DNA of 64,000 nucleotides from Plumapathes pennacea (GCA_964036295.1 OZ038463.1:22927069-22991068), one strand, 5' to 3'. Positions 35,601-41,330 are shown, numbered from the stretch's first letter. Notes: a model not told the origin generated them from the letters alone. A program made the numbers and translations.

Positions 35601-36249
35601 TACAACGTGCAACCGAAATAACTAGAATTTTACATGTAAATGGTATCACAAAAACAATCATCCATCGTTGACATCAGTTGAATCTTTCCTTGATAATTCG
35701 TCACATTCGGTTTGTATCGAACTCCTTCGTGTATTAGCAACGACAAATAAACTGGACTGAAAGATCAATTTGCATACAGATGATGGAAATATGAATACTA
35801 TATTTTTCAATGCACGAGTCAACTTCGATTTTGGGAAGTCGAGAATATAAGAGAGCAGAGCGCTAGTGGTGGGGCTAGTGGTGAGAATGCTGATAATATA
35901 GTCGTAAAACTTCAATATGTCGAGACACAGTTGGTTAAGAAACGGACCGTGTCGATTCCATTAGAAATAAACCTTACTGACCTCATCAGCTCCACAGTCG
36001 ATTCCAAGCGTTTCATCCAAACGGATAAGAATAATGCAAAGCAGCGCTGAAAAAAAAGGAGAGGATATCAATGCGCTATCATTTTATTTTGACCGATAAA
36101 GAACACAACAGGTTGCGCTCGCATTATCACCAAACTTGACACACTGCAGCTTTCAAATGAGCTGTTTGAAGAACTCACGACAAATTTTGTCGCGGATAGT
36201 GACTCGAAAGGCATTTACCTATCCCACATTGGTACGAATACGTGTGCAT
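967..36249 (-). CDS. Giant cassette-repeat cysteine-rich extracellular protein (54 exons, 3' end outside window)
   Basis: Seen: 54 minus-strand exons can be joined with GT/AG borders and consistent phases, giving 11,980 coding nt (3,993 codons plus one base) without a stop. The start is a short exon encoding a signal-peptide-like N-terminus. Then follow 11 cassettes in order A-E-B-C-D, the eleventh cut off after E by the window edge. A full typical cassette is 1,095 nt (365 residues) with 32 cysteines. The cysteine spacing in A (C-x5-[FY]-C-x4-7-C-x5-C) resembles a shortened LDL-receptor class A module. N-glycosylation sites recur at fixed places in A and E. There is no membrane segment inside the array. 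Inference: secreted or tethered extracellular protein such as matrix, mucus or surface coat. I do not recognise the family as a whole. Alternative: several genes, but no second signal-peptide exon or stop is seen. Confidence 0.8.
1009..1705 (-). other. A11-E11 intron, pyrimidine-rich in the transcript
   Basis: The plus strand is strongly A/G-rich over about 1.33-1.68 kb, so the minus-strand transcript is C/U-rich just upstream of microexon E11. Nothing else is seen. The same asymmetry occurs in the other A-E introns. Confidence 0.6.
1706..2284 (-). CDS. Cassette 11, exon A11
   Basis: 579 nt, the shortest A exon. QQPCQDNCSKLYSSCHHVHQ, sequon NQSVGW, modules CKEGHKFC...ACIPIDKNC, CPKGFVDCGNVGQCVPDGRM, CSPDSKFCLGEGRCVPVNAK; ends ALMPLPG. 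A charged linker (KEDAGGGEDYHRAEKDENET) separates modules 1 and 2. Confidence 0.85.
2650..2684 (-). CDS. Cassette 10, exon D10 (35-nt microexon)
   Basis: Encodes CIPRGECNCPK. Acceptor TTACAG, donor GTAAGC. Confidence 0.77.
2903..3059 (-). CDS. Cassette 10, exon C10 (6-Cys domain)
   Basis: 157 nt. LPDVCGLGKTACELLENSLR, CRPTNVSQDACSVRDPPRC, FCPGVNA. Acceptor AACAG/GT, donor GTAAGA. Confidence 0.84.
3245..3298. repeat. (GT)n microsatellite in the B10-C10 intron
   Basis: An uninterrupted run of about 27 GT units directly left of exon B10. Rest of the intron is plain. Confidence 0.95.
3358..3618 (-). CDS. Cassette 10, exon B10 (7-Cys domain)
   Basis: 261 nt. GWARFCFVSKGLLTVQLKSQ, CDRREDHCRREGYDDHLKC, NSGCMNPMKGFC, then divergent tail CKDLMKETSEFTSIIQQ. 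Confidence 0.85.
4162..4203 (-). CDS. Cassette 10, exon E10 (42-nt sequon microexon)
   Basis: Encodes QVKNETYRALLDT. Acceptor TTTTAG, donor GTGGGA, an atypical but usable donor. Confidence 0.75.
4410..4965. repeat. 31-bp minisatellite (about 17-18 copies) in the A10-E10 intron
   Basis: Unit begins gatcaagagaggaagggtac and continues acagggaagag, a 31-bp period with few variants (gga/gag at the middle). Because 31 is not a multiple of three, a 190-codon open frame on the plus strand arises artificially. The transcript strand is C/U-rich. Confidence 0.95.
5162..5190. repeat. Poly-C tract
   Basis: A run of 29 C on the plus strand in the same intron. A GC-rich stretch with box-A-like ggggcagtggtaag lies just left of it; I cannot assign it. 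Confidence 0.9.
5725..6420 (-). CDS. Cassette 10, exon A10 (alpha type with fourth module; left edge of 6-kb repeats)
   Basis: 696 nt, phase 1-1. The first two thirds match A8 and A6 almost exactly (CPENHKFC...GCIPVHANC; CPSGSMYCPFFAGCVPMSQC). From about 5.93 kb leftward it diverges: module 3 reads CPADTKYCLTQGRCVSLKEK, and a fourth module CNSSERFCYSAFRCISKEKD follows, as in A1 and A2. It ends AVLMQHAG. It therefore looks like a hybrid exon at a duplication breakpoint. Confidence 0.86.
6796..6830 (-). CDS. Cassette 9, exon D9 (35-nt microexon)
   Basis: Encodes CMPLGECECLK. Confidence 0.78.
7011..7167 (-). CDS. Cassette 9, exon C9 (6-Cys domain, beta type)
   Basis: 157 nt, single CTAG acceptor, ends FCPRVNA. 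Contains CLPREVSEDAC. Confidence 0.82.
7303..7563 (-). CDS. Cassette 9, exon B9 (7-Cys domain, beta type)
   Basis: 261 nt. GWTRFCLLDQVLRPIYLQSQ to AKMLLHMASEQLQI; one residue (MLL for MIL) from B7 in the helical tail. Confidence 0.87.
8071..8112 (-). CDS. Cassette 9, exon E9 (42-nt sequon microexon)
   Basis: Encodes EMQNDTSRMLTEL. Confidence 0.8.
   Translation of the reverse strand: MKCKMTLPVCLLN
8711..9310 (-). CDS. Cassette 9, exon A9 (beta type)
   Basis: 600 nt. As A7 but HHVQQS for HHVHQS in the head, GSKKAS for GSRNAS (one sequon lost) and EECAPN for GECAPN in module 2. Confidence 0.87.
9514..9548 (-). CDS. Cassette 8, exon D8 (35-nt microexon)
   Basis: Encodes CMPRDKCDCSE. Confidence 0.78.
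9643..10192 (+). mobile_element. 5'-truncated non-LTR retrotransposon relic (unit I)
   Basis: The plus strand preserves the typical C-terminal reverse-transcriptase tail words ILDYADVIWGDQ, then in another frame YKCINKHVDCDFNFRNF and WNYLPIST, separated by stops. The relic is followed directly by the (TTA)n tract, which looks like the element's 3' tail. Family is best described as CR1/L2/Jockey-like. Dead copy in the C8-D8 intron. Confidence 0.7.
10193..10352. repeat. (ATT)n tract, tail of LINE relic I
   Basis: About 160 bp of TTA/ATT repeats with GTT, ATC and ACT variants. Confidence 0.9.
10513..10669 (-). CDS. Cassette 8, exon C8 (6-Cys domain, alpha type)
   Basis: 157 nt. LSDICGQGRAVCELLENSFR to FCPKVNA; tandem CAGCAG acceptor. 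Confidence 0.84.
11035..11295 (-). CDS. Cassette 8, exon B8 (7-Cys domain, alpha type)
   Basis: 261 nt. GWARFCFMNKALYIVQMKTQ, CNAREDHCRRDGYDGHLKC, NLCKSIMGDLPEPVRVLLQM. Confidence 0.87.
11440..11481 (-). CDS. Cassette 8, exon E8 (42-nt sequon microexon)
   Basis: Encodes EVKNDTYRVLVQT. Confidence 0.8.
11742..12359 (-). CDS. Cassette 8, exon A8 (alpha type)
   Basis: 618 nt. Differs from A6 by a few residues, including CLFFAGC for CPFFAGC in module 2 and CPAGTRYC for CPADTRYC in module 3. Three modules only; ends QLAAIMQNPG. Confidence 0.87.
12735..12769 (-). CDS. Cassette 7, exon D7 (35-nt microexon)
   Basis: Encodes CMPLGECECLK. Confidence 0.78.
12991..13147 (-). CDS. Cassette 7, exon C7 (6-Cys domain, beta type)
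   Basis: 157 nt, single CTAG acceptor, donor GTAAGA, ends FCPRVNA; matches C5 and C9. Confidence 0.82.
13283..13543 (-). CDS. Cassette 7, exon B7 (7-Cys domain, beta type)
   Basis: 261 nt. GWTRFCLLDQVLRPIYLQSQ, CNSREVHCQREGYDGHVKC, AGCLNPIKEVC, NICKDVMNELPEFAKMILHM. Confidence 0.87.
14127..14168 (-). CDS. Cassette 7, exon E7 (42-nt sequon microexon)
   Basis: Encodes ELQNDTSRILGEL. Confidence 0.8.
   Translation of the reverse strand: MNCKMTLPVSLVN
14739..15338 (-). CDS. Cassette 7, exon A7 (beta type)
   Basis: 600 nt. Essentially the A5 protein: CPEGDKFC...GCISIDENC, CPSGFAYCGNPGECAPNSQI, CPADTKFCLSQGRCVSVKEK. CAG/GT acceptor. Confidence 0.87.
15542..15576 (-). CDS. Cassette 6, exon D6 (35-nt microexon)
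   Basis: Encodes CMPRDKCDCSE, identical to D8. The C6-D6 intron carries the LINE relic and an ATT tract. Confidence 0.78.
15671..16212 (+). mobile_element. 5'-truncated non-LTR retrotransposon relic (unit II)
   Basis: Same insertion as in unit I, copied with the 6-kb block; carries the same word LDYADVIWGDQ and few base differences. Followed by an expanded ATT tract. Confidence 0.7.
16213..16550. repeat. (ATT)n tract, tail of LINE relic II
   Basis: About 340 bp, including an inverted AAT stretch near 16.35-16.38 kb, indicating local rearrangement. Confidence 0.9.
16712..16868 (-). CDS. Cassette 6, exon C6 (6-Cys domain, alpha type)
   Basis: 157 nt. Reads as C8: LSDICGQGRAVCELLENSFR to FCPKVNA. 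Tandem CAGCAG acceptor. Confidence 0.84.
17234..17494 (-). CDS. Cassette 6, exon B6 (7-Cys domain, alpha type)
   Basis: 261 nt. GWARFCFMNKALYIVQMKTQ, CDAREDHCRRDGYDGHLKC, NLCKNIMGNLPEPVRVLLQM. Three substitutions from B8. Confidence 0.87.
17639..17680 (-). CDS. Cassette 6, exon E6 (42-nt sequon microexon)
   Basis: Encodes EVKNDTYRVLVQT, identical to E8. Confidence 0.8.
17941..18558 (-). CDS. Cassette 6, exon A6 (alpha type)
   Basis: 618 nt. EKPCQGNCSRLYSSCNHVHH, sequon NQSVSW, modules CPENHKFC...GCIPVHANC, CPSGSMYCPFFAGCVPMSQC, CPADTRYCLSEGRCVSVNEK; ends QLAAIMQNPG. A (CAA)n tract lies in the intron just upstream, as with A8 and A10. Confidence 0.87.
18937..18971 (-). CDS. Cassette 5, exon D5 (35-nt microexon)
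   Basis: Encodes CMPLGECECLK, identical to D7 and D9. Confidence 0.78.
19152..19308 (-). CDS. Cassette 5, exon C5 (6-Cys domain, beta type)
   Basis: 157 nt. LSDICGQGKTVCELLGTSF-type reading with single CTAG acceptor and GTAAGA donor; ends FCPRVNA. Confidence 0.82.
19444..19704 (-). CDS. Cassette 5, exon B5 (7-Cys domain, beta type)
   Basis: 261 nt. GWTRFCLLDQVLRPIYLQSQ, CNSREVHCQREGYDGHVKC, AGCLNPIKEVC. Differs from B7 by a Lys in CLEKKAGC, showing low divergence between 6-kb units. Confidence 0.87.
20329..20370 (-). CDS. Cassette 5, exon E5 (42-nt sequon microexon)
   Basis: Encodes ELQNDTSRMLTEL, beta type. Confidence 0.8.
   Translation of the reverse strand: MNCKMTLPVCLLN
20937..21536 (-). 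CDS. Cassette 5, exon A5 (beta type)
   Basis: 600 nt, phase 1-1. KPCQDDCSRLYSSCHHVHQS, sequon NQSDNW, modules CPEGDKFC...GCISIDENC, CPSGFAYCGNPGECAPNSQI, CPADTKFCLSQGRCVSVKEK; ends LMQLPG. 16 cysteines and sequons NQS, NQT, NCT, NAS, NKS and NSS. Acceptor CCAG/AT differs from the CAG/GT of A7 and A9. Confidence 0.87.
21738..21772 (-). CDS. Cassette 4, exon D4 (35-nt microexon)
   Basis: Encodes CMPRDECDCPE. Same as D6 and D8 except for E/K and P/S changes. Confidence 0.78.
21846..22027. repeat. (ATT)n tract, unit III, without LINE body
   Basis: About 180 bp directly after cagacagacagac; the LINE sequence of units I and II is absent here. Confidence 0.9.
22191..22347 (-). CDS. Cassette 4, exon C4 (6-Cys domain, alpha type)
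   Basis: 157 nt. LSDICGQGRAVCELLENSFR, CQPRNVSQDACTVRDQPLC, FCPKVNA, with NVS sequon. Acceptor is a tandem CAGCAG, so the first Ala may be added or dropped. Confidence 0.84.
22711..22971 (-). CDS. Cassette 4, exon B4 (7-Cys domain, alpha type)
   Basis: 261 nt. GWARFCFMSKALYTVQMKTR, CDAREDHCRRDGYDSHLKC, NSGCMNPIRGIC, NLCRSIMGDLPEPVRVLLQM. Close to B6 and B8. Confidence 0.86.
23112..23153 (-). CDS. Cassette 4, exon E4 (42-nt sequon microexon)
   Basis: Encodes EMKNDTYHVLIQT. Acceptor TTTTAG, donor GTAAGA. Confidence 0.8.
23464..24081 (-). CDS. Cassette 4, exon A4 (alpha type, right edge of the 6-kb repeats)
   Basis: 618 nt, phase 1-1. Head KPCHGNCSRLYSSCNHVRHS, sequon NQSISW, modules CPENHKFC...GCIPVHANC, CPSGSTYCPFFAGCVPMSQC, CPTDTRYCLSEGRCASVNEN; ends QLAAIIQNPG. 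The 3' part matches A6 and A8 almost base for base, while the head and the upstream intron differ, so the duplication boundary falls in or just upstream of this exon. Confidence 0.86.
24332..24366 (-). CDS. Cassette 3, exon D3 (35-nt microexon)
   Basis: Encodes CLPLSECDCLK; beta-type ending LK instead of PE/SE. Acceptor CTACAG, donor GTAAGG. Confidence 0.78.
24601..24757 (-). CDS. Cassette 3, exon C3 (6-Cys domain, beta type)
   Basis: 157 nt, phase 1-2. LSDICGQGKTVCELLGNVFG, CLPREVSEDACSIRDLPLC, FCPRVNA. Single CCAG acceptor rather than the double CAGCAG of alpha C exons. Confidence 0.84.
24921..25181 (-). CDS. Cassette 3, exon B3 (7-Cys domain, beta type)
   Basis: 261 nt, phase 1-1. GWTRFCFLNQVLRPIYLQSQ, CDAREFHCQREGYDSHVKC, AGCLNPIKEVC, then NICKDVMNSLPEFAKMLLHM. 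Close to B5, B7 and B9. Confidence 0.86.
25785..25826 (-). CDS. Cassette 3, exon E3 (42-nt sequon microexon)
   Basis: Encodes EVQNETSRILAET, beta-type wording (TSRIL). Donor is ACTG/GTAAGT, acceptor TTTCAG. Confidence 0.8.
26459..27052 (-). CDS. Cassette 3, exon A3 (beta type)
   Basis: 594 nt, phase 1-1. Head RPCHNDCSRMYSACHHVHGT, sequon NQSANW, modules CSEGQKFC...GCIQSNENC, CPSGFAYCGNPGECAPNSQI, CPAGTSFCLSQFRCLSVKEK. Ends VIDFPRDALMQLPG. The second half is nearly identical to A5, A7 and A9, while the first half is clearly divergent, suggesting a patch of gene conversion or a recombination edge. Confidence 0.86.
27308..27342 (-). CDS. Cassette 2, exon D2 (35-nt microexon)
   Basis: Encodes CIPRGECDCPE. 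Acceptor is a weak CTAAAG; donor GTAAAC. Same reading as D10 at seven of the first eight positions. Confidence 0.75.
27343..28006 (-). other. C2-D2 intron, nothing identified
   Basis: 663 bp of unique-looking AT-rich sequence; no exon, repeat tract or inverted repeat recognised. Confidence 0.5.
28007..28163 (-). CDS. Cassette 2, exon C2 (6-Cys domain)
   Basis: 157 nt, phase 1-2. MSDLCARGKTVCELAENALT, then CQTSSVSENACFVGDLPRC and FCPGVNA. Acceptor CAACAG, donor GTAAGA. Confidence 0.83.
28529..28795 (-). CDS. Cassette 2, exon B2 (7-Cys domain)
   Basis: 267 nt, phase 1-1. GWARFCFLNKVLHTVYSKSQ, then CDTREAHCQREGYEVHLKC and NSGCMNPIKDLGLC. Shares the DLG insertion with B1. Acceptor TTTAG, donor GTAAGTAG. 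Confidence 0.85.
29130..29215. repeat. Partial copy of the 35.1-kb MITE
   Basis: Contains cccgtttgttcgaagcgcga, agctaatcaggaataacc and ttctttctctcgacctc, resembling the arms and inner part of the inverted-repeat element at 35096-35336. Lies in the B2-E2 intron. Confidence 0.45.
29283..29324 (-). CDS. Cassette 2, exon E2 (42-nt sequon microexon)
   Basis: Encodes EAKNGTYRVLVET; the sequon is NGT, the only Gly variant. Acceptor TTTCAG, donor GTAAGG. Confidence 0.8.
29503..29533. repeat. Poly-G tract
   Basis: 31 G on the plus strand in the E2-A2 intron, next to the A/G-rich block 29.55-29.89 kb. Confidence 0.9.
29918..30652 (-). CDS. Cassette 2, exon A2 (longest A exon, four modules)
   Basis: 735 nt, phase 1-1. 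It has an extended head, DKRGCKDRCIEHWEPCEDRC, with an extra cysteine pair before the usual CSEQYSAC. Then come the sequon NQSANW, modules CSEGHKFC...GCIPIDANC, CPAGSFYCGIVGQC, CPAGTRYCLAEGRCISANKT and a fourth module CNSSHRFCFSEFRCIPKEND. It ends LAALMNNPG. The fourth module is shared with A1 and A10 only. Confidence 0.85.
31014..31130 (+). repeat. Dispersed repeat copy (A2-D1 intron)
   Basis: Words caaaacctttcttacaaaaat, tttgcatgaaaataaaaact, aattttcac and acctcgttttaaaacagaag recur in the same order at about 61.3-61.45 and 62.03-62.26 kb. Confidence 0.5.
31267..31301 (-). CDS. Cassette 1, exon D1 (35-nt microexon)
   Basis: Encodes CLPRDECACPE, phase 2-1, pattern C-x-P-x3-C-x-C. Acceptor CTGCAG, donor GTAAGT. 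Frame is kept only if C1 is also included. Confidence 0.78.
31551..31695 (-). CDS. Cassette 1, exon C1 (6-Cys domain, short form)
   Basis: 145 nt, phase 1-2; the other nine C exons are 157 nt, so four residues are missing between Cys3 and Cys4 (CQSEGAC). It starts GWTDLCTQGRALCKVLENSF and ends FCPRKNA. Start resembles the GW start of B exons. Confidence 0.82.
32119..32385 (-). CDS. Cassette 1, exon B1 (7-Cys domain)
   Basis: 267 nt, phase 1-1. Starts GWTRFCLLNRVVHAVLSK and contains the B signature CDTKEVHCRREGHEGHMKC then NSGCMNPIRDLGVC. Shares with B2 a two-residue insertion (DLG before C) that the later B exons lack. The last 30 residues (LPDFVKMMLQI) look like an amphipathic helix. Confidence 0.85.
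32637..32697. repeat. (GA)n followed by poly-G
   Basis: About 19 AG units then 23 G in the B1-E1 intron. Confidence 0.92.
32863..32904 (-). CDS. Cassette 1, exon E1 (42-nt sequon microexon)
   Basis: Encodes ETNNETFHFLYQT, phase 1-1, with TTTCAG acceptor and GTAAGA donor. NET is the conserved glycosylation site. The upstream intron is pyrimidine-rich in the transcript. Confidence 0.8.
33315..33948 (-). CDS. Cassette 1, exon A1 (Cys head plus LDLa-like modules)
   Basis: 634 nt, phase 0 to 1. It begins GPCPEPGRHHGYCSALYSSC, so it joins straight to the signal-peptide exon. The head is followed by modules CPENQTFCPLAGCIPMDAHC, a degenerate second module (CSGRSDMWQC, two cysteines lost), CSGDTRFCLAEGRCIPVKDK and a fourth module CDFSYKFCFSKFGCIPEDED. 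The sequon NQS before the first module is conserved with all other A exons. Most divergent of the A exons together with A2, so likely an older array end. Confidence 0.85.
33949..35981 (-). other. Intron between signal-peptide exon and A1
   Basis: 2,033 bp. Contains the MITE at 35.1 kb and a short (AATC)n run at 35.53 kb. No coding exon recognised. Confidence 0.55.
35096..35336. mobile_element. MITE with terminal inverted repeats GGGCCCGG
   Basis: Left end gggcccggtttttcaaagc...ttaggctaatcc; right end ggattagcttaatcgactttcgaaaaaccgggccc. About 241 bp with arms near 40 bp. No coding capacity. Flanks give no clear target duplication. Confidence 0.7.
35982..36046 (-). CDS. Exon 2: end of signal peptide
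   Basis: A 65-nt exon with TTTTCAG acceptor and GTCAGT donor. It encodes LLCIILIRLDETLGIDCGAD and one more Glu, giving the hydrophobic core and a likely cleavage region around ETLG/IDCG. It ends at phase 0, matching exon A1, the only A exon that begins at phase 0. The next intron (33949-35981) is the longest complete intron in the gene. Confidence 0.75.
36219..36249 (-). CDS. Exon 1: start codon and first half of signal peptide
   Basis: This 31-nt coding exon reads MHTYSYQCGI plus one base and ends at a GTAAAT donor. It was chosen because it is the only nearby ATG whose phase (1) fits exon 2, and the join creates a hydrophobic run (CGIALLCIILI) typical of a signal peptide. An out-of-frame ATG lies 29 nt upstream and opens a short uORF that ends at the TAG spanning this donor. 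The true transcription start is unknown; an upstream non-coding exon is possible. Confidence 0.6.
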
Positions 36250-37450
36250 AGATCTCCAGACCGAAAGAAGCCTAGCATAGGTGAAATTTGGAAGTCAAAA
36301 TAGAAAGCTGCAGCCCGTCAGCCTTGGTTTTGTGCAGGGAACCACGAGAAATTGGTCACCATAGTCCGCAGTACTTCGCTTACCCAAGAGCTTCATACTT
36401 TGGCGGCTACCTCTGCCGATACAAAGTCTGCGTCTGCTCGTTTCTGCAGCCTGTAAGTTTGATCTATAATGACCTTCTTCAGAAAGACTTTCAAAAATGT
36501 TGTTAAATTTACAGCTTCAAAACAAACGTCGCATGACCTTGAACGGCGCGCATGAGTCATTGAATGAGGAATGTTTGTGGAAATATGTTTCCCGCTTCCA
36601 TTGAGGCGCGAAACATTTTTCCGGTACGCTTATTTTTTATTGTAAAACGTCTCTTTCAGCGTCGTAATTTTCATTTTTGATAAGATGCCAAAGAATATGT
36701 CGTATCATATCGCAACAACTTTTTCGACATAATTTTGCCCGGAGGTGCTGCAATGAACTTCATGTTGTGCGCTTCGTTGCGTAGATAACGAATGTGTTGT
36801 CACAGCATGCCATGATACACCAAGCATGACGGATGTTTATTTGAAAACCTGTATGATCTGTGAACAGAAAACTCTGGTGAACAATATTTTCAAATCAACT
36901 AAAGCAGTCTAAGATAGAGGTCCAAAAACTATTCAAGCCTACAGCGGGGAGAAAACTGCAAATTGCATTGACGTCATTGTTACGTGCATCGCTAAATGTG
37001 TACAGTGTATCCTGCGGCTCCTGTTTCTATCTATAATTCTGAATACATCAGAGTACTTTCATTAAAAATTGATGACTACAATAACAGAATACCCACATTT
37101 CTCTCGTTTTACCTGAATATTTACACTGCTTTATTTGGACAGACAGTATGCCTTTTTGCACGCTCCAAAACAAGAGGAATAAAACGTGGCTTCGGTCGCA
37201 CTCGTAACTTTGACAACATTTATATCAACATTTGCATTATTTTGAAGTGTAAACAGCGCTTGTCACCAGAAATAATTAATATGTCAGCACGTTGCTACCA
37301 AAGAATGAAGAAGCCGTTGTATTGCTCTCTCGACCGGGCCGAAAGAAAGCAAAACTAATCATTTTATCAAGAAAACAGCGTGTGAATTCGCACGCTCCTA
37401 ATCGCAACGACACGATGGTCCTGAATATATCACGACATTTCCTTTGCCTG
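36250..37450. other. Upstream region of the giant gene
   Basis: Presumed promoter and 5' UTR side. No TATA box or gene can be assigned with confidence. Open frames on the plus strand here are short and unstructured. Confidence 0.35.
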
Positions 37451-37454
37451 TTCA

Positions 37455-37696
37455 TTAAAGGTGATGTTACACGAGACGATTTTTAACGACGATTTTTCGC
37501 CCAACACCTACAATTTTGTAGCTAGCGCTTTGGCTTTTACTCTAAAAACGTGGCGAACCTTCGCCAAAGGCAGAATTTTGTGCAAAGATTGCTATTCATT
37601 GATAGTTCGACGATTACTAGGCAAGAAGTATAGAAAAAAAAAAAATGTTGCGCAAAAAATCGTCGTTAAAAATCGTCTCGTGTAACATCACCTTAA
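37455..37696. mobile_element. TTAA-flanked MITE
   Basis: TTAA at 37455-37458 and 37693-37696 flank long, near-perfect inverted arms starting AGGTGATGTTACACGAGACG and continuing ATTTTTAACGACGATTTTT. TTAA target use is a property of piggyBac-type elements. Confidence 0.8.
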
Positions 37697-38429
37697 GCCT
37701 TTGAGGGAGCTACTACAACTATAAAATTAACCAGATGAGCGAGTGACCAATCATATACATGTACTTGAATCTTATTGCTAATCTATGTGATATTGCTACT
37801 AATGCTTTTAAAACGAAATAGATCTATTTCGGGAAAATAAAGCTGCGTCTCAAAAAAACTGCTTTTCTGTGCATTTTCTATTCCTAATCCTTCTTGATTT
37901 ACAATCTCGGGTGTTCTTCTAAAGAAACTGAAGAAAAATGTACGTCAATTCGCTCCTGAGTACAAATTTATGTTACCATGGCAACCAATAATGTCTGCAG
38001 TTTCTCCCTAACTTTATCCAATTAATAGCTAGTATATTTCTATGAACTGCAAGTAACACTCCGACAACACGGTTGCCATTTGTTGTCAACTGAATGAAAA
38101 CTAAGCGACTTGAACGACATAACAGCGCACAGGTGGCTCACCTATCTTGTATACATAAACAAGCAATCATCTGAAAATAGTATTCACAATGTATGAACGT
38201 AAGGTTGAAACACAGAAAAGAATGCGTTGGCGGGCATTTCGAGCGTTAACCAGTCGTCATGGTTATTGATAAATAGAACATTTCAACGCACGCCGACGCA
38301 AAGTATCAATACGCATTCTTAAAAATTTATTTTCCCTTTTTTTTTTGTTTTGTCTTGTGTTTACGTTCCATATAGTCTTATAGATTTTTGCGTTCGACGA
38401 AGGAGAACGCAGTCTAATCGCGTTATTTC

Positions 38430-39435
38430 CGGTTGGATGCCATGCGATTTCAGGGTTTTGGGCGCCATCTTGGTACGGCATTAGGAATGGGTCGTGACTA
38501 AACTGGATACTCCAAAATCAGGTTTCCGAGTGAAGACTGGGACCAAAACAACGAGTTATCGGCGAAGTCGTCCGGAGCCGTTTACGAACATTGTGGACAA
38601 AAAAACGACCTCGGTTCGTCTGAAGCATCTAACACCGGAAGACAGTCAAATAAAATTCGGCACTGGAAAGGTTTTAGAAGGAAAAAATTAGCTCGGGGAG
38701 AAAATACTAAAGAAGAAAGGCTTGTTATGGCTGATCTGGCACAGATGAATATTGACACCGAAGATAAAAAAATCCCACCGCGTGAACTGTTCCGGAGAGC
38801 GATTGAAACGGCTTTTGTACGATCCTGTGTTTCTTGATCAGTCTTAACTCCAGAAGACGAACGCATTCACGATAAGACATGCTATGATAAGACATTTAAG
38901 CATTTAAGATTTAAGCATTCGAAGGTGCGAAATGTCAAAGATCACCACAGGGATGATAAGTAAATAGGAACAAAAATGAAGCCCATAGAAGCCAACAGTT
39001 ATAGACAGTTATAGACGGATCAGATTTCCAGCGTATCCTAAATTTATCCGTATTTACTGTATTAGGATGCTTATATAGATAAGCTATTTTCATCCAAAAC
39101 CACTGTGTTCTCGAGCAAATGGCCGGCTGACCCGAAATTTTACAAATAAACAGTAATATTGTCCTTTTCACGTTCACGACTACAATGCTTCTTGTGTATA
39201 TCTGTTGACTGGTTACAGTTTCGACCCATGTCTTGAGCCGCTTCAGGTTTATTTGGAGTTGACCTCCAATTTTTGATTCGGTCCCAGTTTCCTCTCGGAA
39301 ACCTGATTTTGGAGTATCCAGTTTAGTCACAACCATTAGGAATTTTGACTATTGCCTCGATCTCGTGTAGTATGCGTCATTTCCGGTTGGATGCCATGCG
39401 ATTTCAGGGTTTTGGGCGCCATCTTGGTACGGTCT
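38430..39435. repeat. Mixed direct and inverted repeat block
   Basis: The ~50-bp word ccggttggatgccatgcgat...ttgggcgccatcttggtacgg occurs directly at 38430-38480 and 39382-39434. The adjacent word gactaaactggatactccaa...caggtttccgag occurs at 38495-38535 and inverted at 39290-39335. This suggests an inserted or rearranged element of about 0.9 kb. No intact gene inside. Confidence 0.55.
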
Positions 39436-39440
39436 CAGGA

Positions 39441-40931
<1,491 letters not shown>

Positions 40932-41189
40932 ATATATACCTGTACTTCTTCAAACGCGGTACTTCTAAAATACCAAAATACAATTTCATATACGAACGAT
41001 GCCTTTATAACAACTCCACGATTCAGTAGCACGAACGCACTGTAATCCTTGATTATATCTAGTTTTAGGTATAGTTTAGGTAACCCCAACTAGTAGTAAT
41101 CAGAGATTAGTCAGGTGCGTTCGACTTCTCTTTGCTTGGAGCTGTTTTTGTTCTAAAATGCTTTTCCCTGTAACGATCTCGAAAAGTTC

Positions 41190-41330
41190 GTGGGTTTCGT
41201 CTGAAACCGGAAGTGAGCAGCACGAAGACCGTGCGGTCCGGGTTCGAACCCCGGCCAAACAATATTAAACCAAAACTTTTTCTTTCTTTCTTTTTCTTTT
41301 CTTTTTCTTTCTTTCTTTTTATTTTGTTCT
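41190..41330 (+). repeat. tRNA-like 3' half with CTTT tail, possible SINE
   Basis: Contains a perfect pol III B box in gtccgggttcgaaccccggc (41237-41256), preceded by a small stem cacg/cgtg. A pyrimidine-rich ctttctttctttt tail follows within 30 bp. No full cloverleaf, so not a functional tRNA. Confidence 0.4.

Noticed and set aside
37292-37685. Short plus-strand frames downstream of 37.29 kb
   Set aside because: They overlap the TTAA MITE and show no protein signature.
41236-41260. Functional tRNA gene
   Set aside because: T-arm only; no acceptor or D-arm pairing.
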